Source: Bacillota bacterium
Lineage (GTDB): Bacteria; Bacillota; Clostridia; Christensenellales; Aristaeellaceae
Length of the DNA stretch: 5,641 nucleotides
Direction: 5' to 3'
Assembly (NCBI GenBank): GCA_023460055.1
Contig: JAEWRJ010000087.1
Coordinates: forward strand, 1-5,641
Both the position numbers and the translations under genes were made by a program. This document shows, piece by piece, positions 1 to 5,595 of this stretch. The stretch's first letter is position 1, and each line of letters begins with the position of its first letter. The notes under the pieces were generated by a model that saw only the letters and a list, made by a program, of their open reading frames with translations, had not been told where the DNA came from and made no database searches.

Positions 1-310
1 CGCCGGCACCCAGCCCCGCGACCACGGCGCCCGCCCCCATCGCGATGCCCGTCTTGGCCAGGCGGAAGGCAGAATCCTGTATACCGGCTGTCGCCGTCTT
101 TTTGCCCATCAACACGCGGCCGCCTTCGGTGAAGGCGATGAGAAACAGGGGCAGACCAAAGCTGGCAACATCCAAGAGGCCGTTATCGCTGATCAGCCCC
201 AGATCCACCGATACCTCATCGGCCAGGCTGAGTCCGGCGGCAATGCTGTCTGTCAGCGTCGCGCTCTGCTTCTTTTGATACTTTTCGGCTAATTCCTTAA
301 AGCTTGTCAC
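1..310 (-). CDS. Hypothetical membrane protein, N-terminal 103 residues (runs off left edge)
   Basis: This partial gene of unknown function begins with GTG at 310-308 and stays open to the left edge. The start is well supported: a GGGAGG Shine-Dalgarno sequence (318-323) lies 7 bases upstream, and the in-frame codon just before the GTG is the TAA of the preceding gene, so no earlier start is possible. The visible protein opens with a charged, probably helical stretch (residues 1-20, rich in Lys, Glu and Gln). A hydrophobic segment follows at about 44-61 (core FGLPLFLIAF), then a basic linker, then a Gly/Ala-rich hydrophobic segment from about 86 (GIAMGAGAVVAGLGAG) that looks like a glycine-zipper membrane helix. 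It probably belongs to the same transcript as the anchored coiled-coil gene and the PRPP synthetase gene. I do not recognise the family. Coding is fairly sure; function is unknown. Confidence 0.72.
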   Translation of the reverse strand, partial: MTSFKELAEKYQKKQSATLTDSIAAGLSLADEVSVDLGLISDNGLLDVASFGLPLFLIAFTEGGRVLMGKKTATAGIQDSAFRLAKTGIAMGAGAVVAGLGAG

Positions 311-730
311 TTAAGACCCTCCCAGTAAATTGAGCACTGTCACCAGCACCCACGCGCCCGCTATGATGGCGGCGATCACCGTTACCTGCCTGAGCACCTG
401 GGACAGGCCGCCGCGCTTTTGCCCCTTCTCCCGCTGCTTTTCAAGGGAGGTCAGGCGCTTTTCGATCGCGTCCAGCCTGTCAGACAGCTCACGCCTGTCC
501 TTGGCCCTGCCCTCTTCCAGGATGGTCTGCGCGGCAGACAGCTGGGCCAGATCACGCTGGGCAATGGACAGATCCTCGCTCAGCCCTTCGGCTACCACGG
601 TCATCTCCTGTGTAAACTCATCCATCAGGGCGTTCATATCCCGGCCCTTCAGGCCGCCCATCGCCGTATCCAACAGCTCTTTTGAGCGCTTGATCAGGCC
701 GCCTTTTTTATCATCCGTTTCAGGGTTCAT
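311..730 (-). CDS. Small coiled-coil protein with C-terminal membrane anchor, unknown function
   Basis: The product is 139 residues from the ATG at 730-728. An in-frame GTG one codon earlier (733-731) would add one Met. I prefer the ATG because it overlaps the TGA of the upstream PRPP gene by one base (TGATG), the usual arrangement for translational coupling, and no good Shine-Dalgarno sequence lies close by. The N-terminal 50 residues are polar and charged. Residues about 54-104 are rich in Leu, Glu, Arg and Lys with heptad-like spacing (for example LSDRLDAIEKRLTSLEKQR), so a coiled coil is likely. A basic stretch (KGQKRGG) precedes one transmembrane helix at about 115-136 (VTVIAAIIAGAWVLVTVLNLL), and the protein ends in GGS. 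No signal peptide is seen, which suggests a tail-anchored protein with its coiled coil in the cytoplasm. Family not recognised. Confidence 0.78.
   Translation of the reverse strand: MNPETDDKKGGLIKRSKELLDTAMGGLKGRDMNALMDEFTQEMTVVAEGLSEDLSIAQRDLAQLSAAQTILEEGRAKDRRELSDRLDAIEKRLTSLEKQREKGQKRGGLSQVLRQVTVIAAIIAGAWVLVTVLNLLGGS
318..323 (-). promoter_or_regulatory. Ribosome binding site for the GTG-start membrane gene at 310
   Basis: GGGAGG on the minus strand lies 7 bases before the GTG at 310-308, inside the last codons of the upstream gene. It fixes the GTG start and shows that the second gene has its own initiation signal, despite abutting the preceding stop codon in the same frame. Confidence 0.7.
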
Positions 731-1941
731 CACACAAAGCGCAGACCGTTTCGAGCCTGCTCTTCCGCGTAGCGGTTCAGCAGGCCCTTTACGCGGTTAT
801 AGGGGTTCAGCAGAGCGCTGAGGCTGCGGTCATGGTTGAGCGTGGCGATCAGGTAGGCCACAAACTTGGATATATCCGCCTGAGAGAACCACTTGGCCTT
901 CAGCAGATCGGGGTTGGTATAGTTCAGGTTGGTGGCGATCACCTTGTAGATGATTCCCTGTTCGTATGCCTCGTCAAATTCCGCCAGGCCGCTGGTAAAG
1001 AAGGCGAAGGTCACCAGGCAGATGATGCGGTTGGCCTTGCGCTTTTTCAGTTCCCTCGCCAGGTCAAGCAGCGATTCGCCGGAGGAGAGGATATCGTCGG
1101 ACACGATGATGTCCTTGCCCTCCACATCAGCGCCTATGTACTCATGCGCGATGATGGGGTTTCTGCCGCTGACAATGGTGGTATAGTCGCGCCGCTTGTA
1201 GAACATGCCCAGATCCAGCGCAAGGACCGAGGCGTAGAAGATATTGCGCTGCATGGCGCCTTCATCCGGGCTGACCACCAGCATGCTTTCCTTGCTGATG
1301 TTCAGATCCTTGACATCGTGGCACAGCGCTTTGAGCATCTGGTAGGTGGGCATCACGTTTTCAAAGCCCAGCTGGGGCACGGCATTGACCACGCGGGGGT
1401 CATGCGCGTCGAAGGTGATGATGTTTTCAACGCCCATGCTCTCCAGCTCCTGCAGGGCCATGGCGCAATCCAGGCTTTCGCGGGAAGTGCGGCGGTGCTG
1501 GCGGCTTTCATACAGGAAAGGCATGATGACGTTGACGCGCTTGGCCTTCCCGCCGATGGCGGCGATCACGCGCTTGAGATCCTGGTAATGATCGTCGGGT
1601 GACATGGGCACAACCTGATCGTACATTGTGTAGGTCATCGAGTAATTGGTCACATCGGAAATGATGTAGATATCAAGGCCGCGCACGCTCTCCTTGATCA
1701 GGCCCTTGCCTTCCCCCGTGCCAAAGCGGGGACAGTAGGCCTTGATCAGGAAGCTGTCCCGGTTTCCGCCGGGCACTGTATAGAACTGCGAGTCTGTATC
1801 CTCCTCCAGGCTGTGCCACTTCAGCAGCCAGGTATTGATCATTTCGCCGATCTTTTCGCACCCGTTCATCGCGATAATTCCAAGCGGTCCGTAAGGAACC
1901 TCATTCAAATCCTTCGCCCATGAAACAACCGTACCCGCCAT
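730..1941 (-). CDS. prs: Ribose-phosphate pyrophosphokinase (PRPP synthetase), long variant
   Basis: PRPP synthetases make 5-phosphoribosyl 1-pyrophosphate from ribose 5-phosphate and ATP in the cytoplasm, for purine, pyrimidine, NAD, His and Trp synthesis. The protein has 403 residues; classical Prs has about 315, and the extra length is mostly N-terminal (roughly residues 1-85). Family signals: an ATP-site block PFLYESRQHRR (141-151) corresponding to PYxRQDR of classical Prs; FDAHDP (177-182) at the metal-binding His loop; SPDEG (224-228) for SPDxGG; the catalytic-loop KRR (249-251); and the ribose-phosphate loop SDDILSSGES (281-290) in place of the classical DDxxDTGGT. The catalytic Lys and Arg and the paired Asp remain, but the DTGGT part is replaced. 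The ATG at 1941 has AGGAGG 6 bases upstream. The gene overlaps the next one by one base. An active variant Prs is most likely; a diverged regulatory paralogue is possible. Confidence 0.9.
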   Translation of the reverse strand: MAGTVVSWAKDLNEVPYGPLGIIAMNGCEKIGEMINTWLLKWHSLEEDTDSQFYTVPGGNRDSFLIKAYCPRFGTGEGKGLIKESVRGLDIYIISDVTNYSMTYTMYDQVVPMSPDDHYQDLKRVIAAIGGKAKRVNVIMPFLYESRQHRRTSRESLDCAMALQELESMGVENIITFDAHDPRVVNAVPQLGFENVMPTYQMLKALCHDVKDLNISKESMLVVSPDEGAMQRNIFYASVLALDLGMFYKRRDYTTIVSGRNPIIAHEYIGADVEGKDIIVSDDILSSGESLLDLARELKKRKANRIICLVTFAFFTSGLAEFDEAYEQGIIYKVIATNLNYTNPDLLKAKWFSQADISKFVAYLIATLNHDRSLSALLNPYNRVKGLLNRYAEEQARNGLRFV

Positions 1942-1947
1942 GTCTGC

Positions 1948-1953
1948 CCTCCT
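1948..1953 (-). promoter_or_regulatory. Ribosome binding site of prs
   Basis: A perfect AGGAGG on the minus strand lies 6 bases before the ATG at 1941. It confirms the start of the long PRPP synthetase, so the N-terminal extension is not a start-site artefact. Confidence 0.8.
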
Positions 1954-1979
1954 GAGAAATAATTCTTTATATATCTGTC

Positions 1980-1996
1980 GCCCGGCCCAGCCGGGC
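1980..1996 (-). terminator. GC-rich hairpin between the exported-protein gene and prs; possible weak terminator
   Basis: A perfect 7-bp stem, GCCCGGC / GCCGGGC, with a 3-base loop starts 7 bases after the stop codon of the exported-protein gene. On the transcribed strand it is followed by ACAGATATATAAAG, not by a run of T, so it is not a standard intrinsic terminator. It could attenuate transcription, protect the upstream mRNA end, or separate the exported-protein gene from the prs group. The AT-rich stretch just after it (about 1961-1976) could hold a promoter for prs, but I see no convincing -35/-10 pair. Confidence 0.3.
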
Positions 1997-2003
1997 AGGG
2001 TGA

Positions 2004-3605
2004 TCAGGCGTCGCCGGCCTCTTCCGCCGCCGCGGGCACCGCCTCTTCCAGCAGGGTGATGTTTTGCACCCGCAGCTTGGGATAGCTATGCTCCACGCTG
2101 TCAGTTCCCTCGGCGCCCAGGCCCTCCAGAATACCATAGACGCGGACCTTGCTGTCAACCGTATAGCCCGGATCACTGTCCGCCACCAGAATCACGGTAT
2201 CGGCATAGCCGGTGGGGCCCTTGCGCAGGGCCAGGCTGATCACAGTATCGCCTGCCTGCTGCTCTATCCCGGTGATGAAGCCGTCATAGGTCAGCAGCTT
2301 GCCGTCATAGGTATCCGCCTTGGCGATCAGATCCGTATAGCTGGGGCTGAGCGCCTCCCCCTGATCCTGCGCGGGGACGACAACGCCCGAGACGATTGCC
2401 GCCTGACCCTCAGGAATGGCCGCGCCGCGCACAGCGGTGATATCAAAGGTGCGGATATCCAGGCTGCCCTTCTGGAAGGACATCCTTACGATATACTCGC
2501 CTTCCTCCTTGGTGTTCACATTGAAGCTGAACTCGCCCCTGTTGTTGCTCTTTTTGCTGGTGCTTTTGCCGTTGACCACCAGCTGCACCGTGGTCGCGGG
2601 ATCGGTCAGCCCGCTGATGGTATATTTATCCCCCGTCAGCGTTTCGGGCAGCTGGCTTGTAAACTCTACCGGCAGCAGGTTGCGGCCATAGTTGATCGAA
2701 TAAGTCTTCTCCAGCGGCTCCAGCCCCTCCGCCTCCACCAGCAGGGTCAGCATGTACACGCCGTCACCCGACAGCGTGACGGGCAGGCTGTAGTTGCCCT
2801 TCGCGTCCGCCTGCGCCGTAAAGTTAGCCGGCGTGGTATTGGAAAACGACAGCAGCGTGGCGGTCAGCTTGGCGCCCGAGCGCGTCATGCCGCTCATGGT
2901 GAAGCTGGCCTTGTTGGTCTCCTTGGGCGCGGTGCTCGATTCGTTGAGGAAGACGGGCATCGCGACACCCTCCCCGACGTTGCCGGTGAAGACCAGGGTA
3001 TCAAACACCTTGTTAAGCGCCGTGTTATCCCCCGCCTTGAGCGCGCGGCCAAACACCTGCATATCCACCATGATGGACAGGCCGTTCTTCACTGTCCTGC
3101 GCGCAAAGCCGCGGCGGATCACCTCGCCGCCCTGGCGATAGCTGTACTTGAGCATCAGGAAGCGGCCGACCTGCTTGAAGTTCTTCCACTCCGCGCTGTC
3201 CACCCGGTAGCCAAGCGCCTCATAAGCGCCGCCTTTGCTGTATATCGCCCGGTAGTCCGCGCGGGTATCGGCCGTCTGCAGGTCAATATCGCCAAAGCGC
3301 TGGCCATCCTCATCCTGAAGGCCTGTGACAACAAGCAACCGCCGGTTCTTGTCGTCATAGGCCTTCATGAGTATGCCTTTAGTTTTAAATTCTGCTTCCC
3401 ATTCCTCCACCGTGCCGCCGCGGGAGAGTATAAAGGGCCCGTTATCCTTCAGGTTATCAGGGGTGAGCACCGGATTGTACACGCCCTCCGGCAGAAGAAC
3501 CACCGCGGGAATGGCCGGCAGAGCCACCTGCTGATCCTCAGCCAGCGCCATACCGGACATCAGGAAACAAAAGGTTAAGATGAAAATTAAAAGCAGCTTG
3601 CGCAC
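2004..3605 (-). CDS. Exported multi-domain protein: signal peptide, two Ig-like domains, C-terminal OB-fold-like domain
   Basis: A secreted or surface protein of unknown function, 533 residues from the GTG at 3605. Another GTG six bases upstream (3611) sits only 1 base from the AGGAGG, whereas 3605 is 7 bases away, so 3605 is the better start. A signal peptide is clear: MRK, a hydrophobic core (LLLIFILTFCFLMSG), and a likely cleavage after ALA at about residue 22. There is no lipobox Cys, so it is probably not a lipoprotein. Residues about 55-210 form an uncharacterised mixed alpha/beta domain. Two beta-rich repeats at about 233-308 and 318-393 each carry a 'GNYSLPV' or 'GEFSFNV' type strand followed by 'GVYMLTL' or 'GEYIVRM', typical of bacterial Ig-like folds. 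Residues about 420-520 (TYDGKLLTYDGFITGIE ... KVRVYGILEG) resemble an OB fold. The tail is acidic and Ala-rich. The domain calls are pattern-based. Confidence 0.85.
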   Translation of the reverse strand: MRKLLLIFILTFCFLMSGMALAEDQQVALPAIPAVVLLPEGVYNPVLTPDNLKDNGPFILSRGGTVEEWEAEFKTKGILMKAYDDKNRRLLVVTGLQDEDGQRFGDIDLQTADTRADYRAIYSKGGAYEALGYRVDSAEWKNFKQVGRFLMLKYSYRQGGEVIRRGFARRTVKNGLSIMVDMQVFGRALKAGDNTALNKVFDTLVFTGNVGEGVAMPVFLNESSTAPKETNKASFTMSGMTRSGAKLTATLLSFSNTTPANFTAQADAKGNYSLPVTLSGDGVYMLTLLVEAEGLEPLEKTYSINYGRNLLPVEFTSQLPETLTGDKYTISGLTDPATTVQLVVNGKSTSKKSNNRGEFSFNVNTKEEGEYIVRMSFQKGSLDIRTFDITAVRGAAIPEGQAAIVSGVVVPAQDQGEALSPSYTDLIAKADTYDGKLLTYDGFITGIEQQAGDTVISLALRKGPTGYADTVILVADSDPGYTVDSKVRVYGILEGLGAEGTDSVEHSYPKLRVQNITLLEEAVPAAAEEAGDA

Positions 3606-3612
3606 GTTCACT

Positions 3613-3618
3613 CCTCCT
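3613..3618 (-). promoter_or_regulatory. Ribosome binding site deciding the start of the exported-protein gene
   Basis: AGGAGG on the minus strand is followed by AGTGAAC and then the GTG at 3605-3603 (7-base spacing). The alternative GTG at 3611-3609 lies only one base from the AGGAGG and is unlikely to be used. Confidence 0.75.
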
Positions 3619-3621
3619 TTA

Positions 3622-3684
3622 TCGTCATCTGCATTCTACCATATATGCCCTAAAAGGGCTATATGGACAGAATGCGGATGACGA
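3622..3684 (-). repeat. Long near-perfect hairpin directly upstream of the exported-protein gene
   Basis: The arms 3622-3650 and 3656-3684 pair over about 27 positions around the 5-base loop TAAAA. The pairing is GCCC/GGGC next to the loop, one bulged base, 7 pairs, a small 1x2 internal loop, and then 16 continuous pairs including one G-T wobble. There is no T-run on either side, so it does not look like an intrinsic terminator. It ends 3 bases before the AGGAGG of the exported-protein gene and abuts the left end of the repeat element. If transcribed, it would put a very stable stem in the 5' leader. It could also be a protein-binding palindrome or a REP-like unit. Confidence 0.75.
3633..3641 (-). 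promoter_or_regulatory. Possible extended -10 promoter for the exported-protein gene
   Basis: The minus strand reads TGGTAGAAT, which fits the extended -10 pattern TGnTATAAT with one mismatch. No clear TTGACA-like -35 is seen 17-18 bases upstream, as is allowed for extended -10 promoters. The start point would fall near 3626, giving a leader of about 20 bases with the ribosome binding site. The motif lies in one arm of the long hairpin, so the palindrome would then act as DNA around the promoter, for example as an operator. This is a weak motif-only call. Confidence 0.25.
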
Positions 3685-3761
3685 AATGCTAAATGCGAAA
3701 TTCGGAATGCTGAATGACAGGGGAGGTTACGTCTCACACGGAGACACAGAGGAAACAGAGG
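3684..3761 (+). repeat. Left terminal inverted repeat of the element
   Basis: Five degenerate 7-mers (AAATGCT, AAATGCG, AAATTCG, GAATGCT, GAATGAC) occupy 3684-3718. GGTTACG and a GA-rich block with two ACAGAGG copies 9 bases apart (3746 and 3755) follow. The same order occurs inverted at the right end. The first base also closes the stem of the neighbouring long hairpin. Confidence 0.65.
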
Positions 3762-3762
3762 C

Positions 3763-3779
3763 GGCGGGACAAGCCCGCC
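3763..3779. repeat. Small GC hairpin inside the element
   Basis: GGCGGG, a 5-base loop (ACAAG), then CCCGCC: a perfect 6-bp stem just inside the left terminal repeat. It has no T-run and no neighbouring gene, so I treat it as internal structure of the element. Confidence 0.5.
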
Positions 3780-3873
3780 TTGCACAGAGAGGGAACTTTA
3801 TAAGAAATATCTCGATTTGATATAAATCTTGAGCAATTAAACCGCTCGGCTGCGGCCGGAGCAGAGGGTCAAG

Positions 3874-3896
3874 AGGGAACTGCTTCACAGTTCCCT
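3874..3896. repeat. Perfect 9-bp hairpin inside the element, with a second partner arm downstream
   Basis: AGGGAACTG and CAGTTCCCT flank the loop CTTCA. The overlapping 11-mer CTGCTTCACAG (3880-3890) is also found inverted as CTGTGAAGCAG at 3955-3965, so the same bases can form a local hairpin or pair with a site about 65 bases away. These are mutually exclusive folds within the element's interior. Confidence 0.6.
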
Positions 3897-4063
3897 GCAC
3901 AGAGTAGAAACGGAGAACCCAGTAAGTCTCCCGATCTCATCTCTGTAGAAACAGCTGTGAAGCAGCCGGCTCTGTATCCTCTGTTCCCGCCGCGGCGGAT
4001 AACACGGTATCGCTCTTTAAACTGATATAGCACAAGAAACTAATTGCTTATACTCTCCGTACT

Positions 4064-4152
4064 CCTCTGTCTCCTCTGTGTCTCTGTGCGAAACCGTAAC
4101 CGCCGATTTCTTCTCCCGTCATTCAGCATTCAGAATTCAGCATTCAGCATTT
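4064..4152 (-). repeat. Right terminal inverted repeat of the element
   Basis: On the minus strand this repeats the left end: five 7-mers (AAATGCT, GAATGCT, GAATTCT, GAATGCT, GAATGAC), then about 16 bases including an insertion relative to the left arm, GGTTACG, and the GA-rich block with two ACAGAGG copies 9 bases apart. Its outer end lies 9 bases from the proS stop codon and overlaps one arm of the palindrome over that stop. Confidence 0.65.
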
Positions 4153-4179
4153 TCAAAAGCCTTAATAGGCTTTTGAAAA
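4150..4179 (-). terminator. Perfect 12-bp palindrome across the proS stop codon, likely terminator
   Basis: The arms TTTTCAAAAGCC and GGCTTTTGAAAA surround the 6-base loop TATTAA (minus strand), which contains the proS TAA. On the transcript, a stem AAAAGCC/GGCUUUU ends in four U, a weak intrinsic-terminator design. It uses the last codons of proS as its 5' arm. The short GC core and short U-run make efficient termination uncertain. Confidence 0.45.
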
Positions 4180-5595
4180 GTACATGACTTTATCCGCATG
4201 TTCCCCGCAGCACACGCACTTGTCGCCGATCGGCGCTTGATCGAAGGACATGTTGCGGCTGGTGGCGCTGGTGTCTTCCTTAATCTTATCCTCGCACTCG
4301 CGCTTGCCGCACCACATGGCTTTGGCGTAGCCGCCCTGCACCTGCTCCTTGAGCTCATCATAGCTGTGCACTTCTTTGGTGCGCTCTTTGCGGAAGGCCA
4401 GGGCCTGGGCGAACATCTGCCTGGAGATGTCTTCCAGCAGCTTCGCGACGCCTTCGGCCAGGTTGTCCAGCGGCAGGGTGCCTTTTTCAAAGGTATCGCG
4501 GCGCATGTAGCTGGCCACGCCGTTTTCGATATCGCGGGGGCCGATCTCCAGCCGCAGCGGCACGCCCTTCAGCTCCCACTCGTTAAACTTCCAGCCGGGG
4601 GAAACATGATCCCTGTCGTCCAGCTTCACGCGGATGCCGGCCGCCTTCAGCGCATCGGCAGCCTCATGGCAGTGATCCATCACGCCGCCCTTGTGCGCGG
4701 CGATAGGCAGGATGACAGCCTGGAAAGGGGCAACCTGCGGCGGCAGCTTCAGCCCGCGTTCGTCCCCGTGCGTCATGATGATGGCCCCGATCAGGCGGGT
4801 GGATACACCCCAGCTGGTCTCGTGGCAGTACTTCAGGTCGCCTTCTTTGCTCAGGTACTTCACGTCAAAGGGCACGGAGAAGTTGGTGCCGAAGTTGTGC
4901 GAGGTGCCGGCCTGCAGGGCTTTGCCATCCTGCATCATGGCCTCCACCGAATAGGTCGCCCGGGCGCCGGCAAATTTTTCCTTCTCGCTCTTCTGCCCGG
5001 CGAAAACCGGGATAGCCAGCACATCCTCGCAGACCTCGCGGTAGATATCCAGCATCAGCAGGGTCTCCTCCTGGGCCTCTTCCGCTGTCGCGTGCACGGT
5101 GTGGCCCTCCTGCCACCAGAACTCGCTGGTGCGCAGGAAGGGGCGGGTAGTCTTTTCCCAGCGCATCACGCTGCACCACTGGTTATACTTCATCGGCAGA
5201 TCGCGCCAGGATTGCACCCACCTGGAAAACATGGTGCAGAAGATGGTCTCGCTTGTGGGGCGCACGGCCAGCCGCTCCTGCAGCACCTCGCTGCCGCCCT
5301 GGGTCACCCAGGCCACCTCGGGCGCGAAGCCCTCAACGTGCTCGGCCTCCTTCAGCAGCAGGGATTCCGGGATCAGCATCGGCATCGCCACGTTCTCGTG
5401 CCCCGTATCCTTAAAGCGCTTGTCCAGCGCCGCCTGGATCAGCTCCCAGATGCGGTTGCCGTAGGGCTTCATCGCCATGGTACCGCGCACAGGCGTATAA
5501 TCCATCAGATCCGCCTGCGTCACCACGTCCGTATACCACTGGGAGAAGTTTTCATCCCGCGGTGTAATGTGCTGTACAAATTCCTGCTTTGCCAT
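4162..5595 (-). CDS. proS: Prolyl-tRNA synthetase, short archaeal/eukaryote-like type
   Basis: Charges tRNA-Pro with proline in the cytoplasm, via a prolyl-adenylate. The protein is complete at 477 residues. It shows the class II core: RPTSE at 112-116; motif 2 RWEKTTRPFLRTSEFWWQEGHT (145-166); and motif 3 with STRLIGAIIMTHGDERG (265-281). The anticodon-binding domain follows at about 288-400. The C-terminal domain holds Cys429, Cys434, Cys460 and Cys463 (CGKREC and CVCC), the zinc-site pattern of this type, and the protein ends in Tyr, also characteristic (FSKAY). No editing insertion of about 180 residues lies between motifs 2 and 3, which separates it from the E. coli-type enzyme; such enzymes usually depend on a separate editing protein, not seen here. 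The ATG at 5595 has AGGAGG 4 bases upstream, a rather short spacing. No damage is seen. Confidence 0.97.
   Translation of the reverse strand: MAKQEFVQHITPRDENFSQWYTDVVTQADLMDYTPVRGTMAMKPYGNRIWELIQAALDKRFKDTGHENVAMPMLIPESLLLKEAEHVEGFAPEVAWVTQGGSEVLQERLAVRPTSETIFCTMFSRWVQSWRDLPMKYNQWCSVMRWEKTTRPFLRTSEFWWQEGHTVHATAEEAQEETLLMLDIYREVCEDVLAIPVFAGQKSEKEKFAGARATYSVEAMMQDGKALQAGTSHNFGTNFSVPFDVKYLSKEGDLKYCHETSWGVSTRLIGAIIMTHGDERGLKLPPQVAPFQAVILPIAAHKGGVMDHCHEAADALKAAGIRVKLDDRDHVSPGWKFNEWELKGVPLRLEIGPRDIENGVASYMRRDTFEKGTLPLDNLAEGVAKLLEDISRQMFAQALAFRKERTKEVHSYDELKEQVQGGYAKAMWCGKRECEDKIKEDTSATSRNMSFDQAPIGDKCVCCGEHADKVMYFSKAY

Larger units (their letters stand above)
3684..4152. mobile_element. MITE-like non-coding repeat element with long imperfect terminal inverted repeats
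   Basis: The roughly 469-bp gene-free stretch has inverted ends. The outer 35 bases (3684-3718 against the reverse complement of 4118-4152) match at 31 of 35 positions, each made of five degenerate copies of the 7-mer GAATGCT. Further in, GGTTACG (3725-3731; reverse 4095-4101) is followed by a 30-base block ending ACAGAGGxxACAGAGG (to 3761; reverse from 4064) that matches at 26 of 30. The right arm has about 11 extra bases between the blocks. The interior has more foldback structure and no open frame of useful length. No transposase and no clear target-site duplication are visible. This suits a non-autonomous element or a dispersed intergenic repeat; mobility is an inference. Confidence 0.6.

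Noticed and set aside
832..1602. Plus-strand open frame (256 residues) opposite prs
   Set aside because: Antisense to the PRPP synthetase motifs; no domain and a shadow-like composition.
2064..3578. Long plus-strand open frame (504 residues) opposite the exported-protein gene
   Set aside because: It is antisense to a gene with a clear signal peptide and ribosome binding site. Its translation is His-, Arg-, Gln- and Ala-rich with no recognisable domain, as expected from the opposite strand of a GC-rich gene.
3609..3611. GTG at 3611 as start of the exported protein
   Set aside because: Only one base separates it from AGGAGG; the in-frame GTG at 3605 has the normal 7-base spacing and still gives a full signal peptide.
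3987..3998. Palindrome CCGCCGCGGCGG as a regulatory operator
   Set aside because: It lies far from any start codon and inside the repeat element. In GC-rich DNA such a palindrome alone is weak evidence for a protein site.
4118..4152. Heptamer tandem repeats as a CRISPR or variable-number tandem array
   Set aside because: The units are 7 bases with no spacers and only five copies. An inverted matching set at 3684-3718 shows that they form the ends of a foldback element.
3606..4161. tRNA, rRNA or small protein gene in the gap between proS and the exported-protein gene
   Set aside because: I found no cloverleaf, no rRNA-like sequence and no open frame with a ribosome binding site. The visible structure is explained by inverted repeats.
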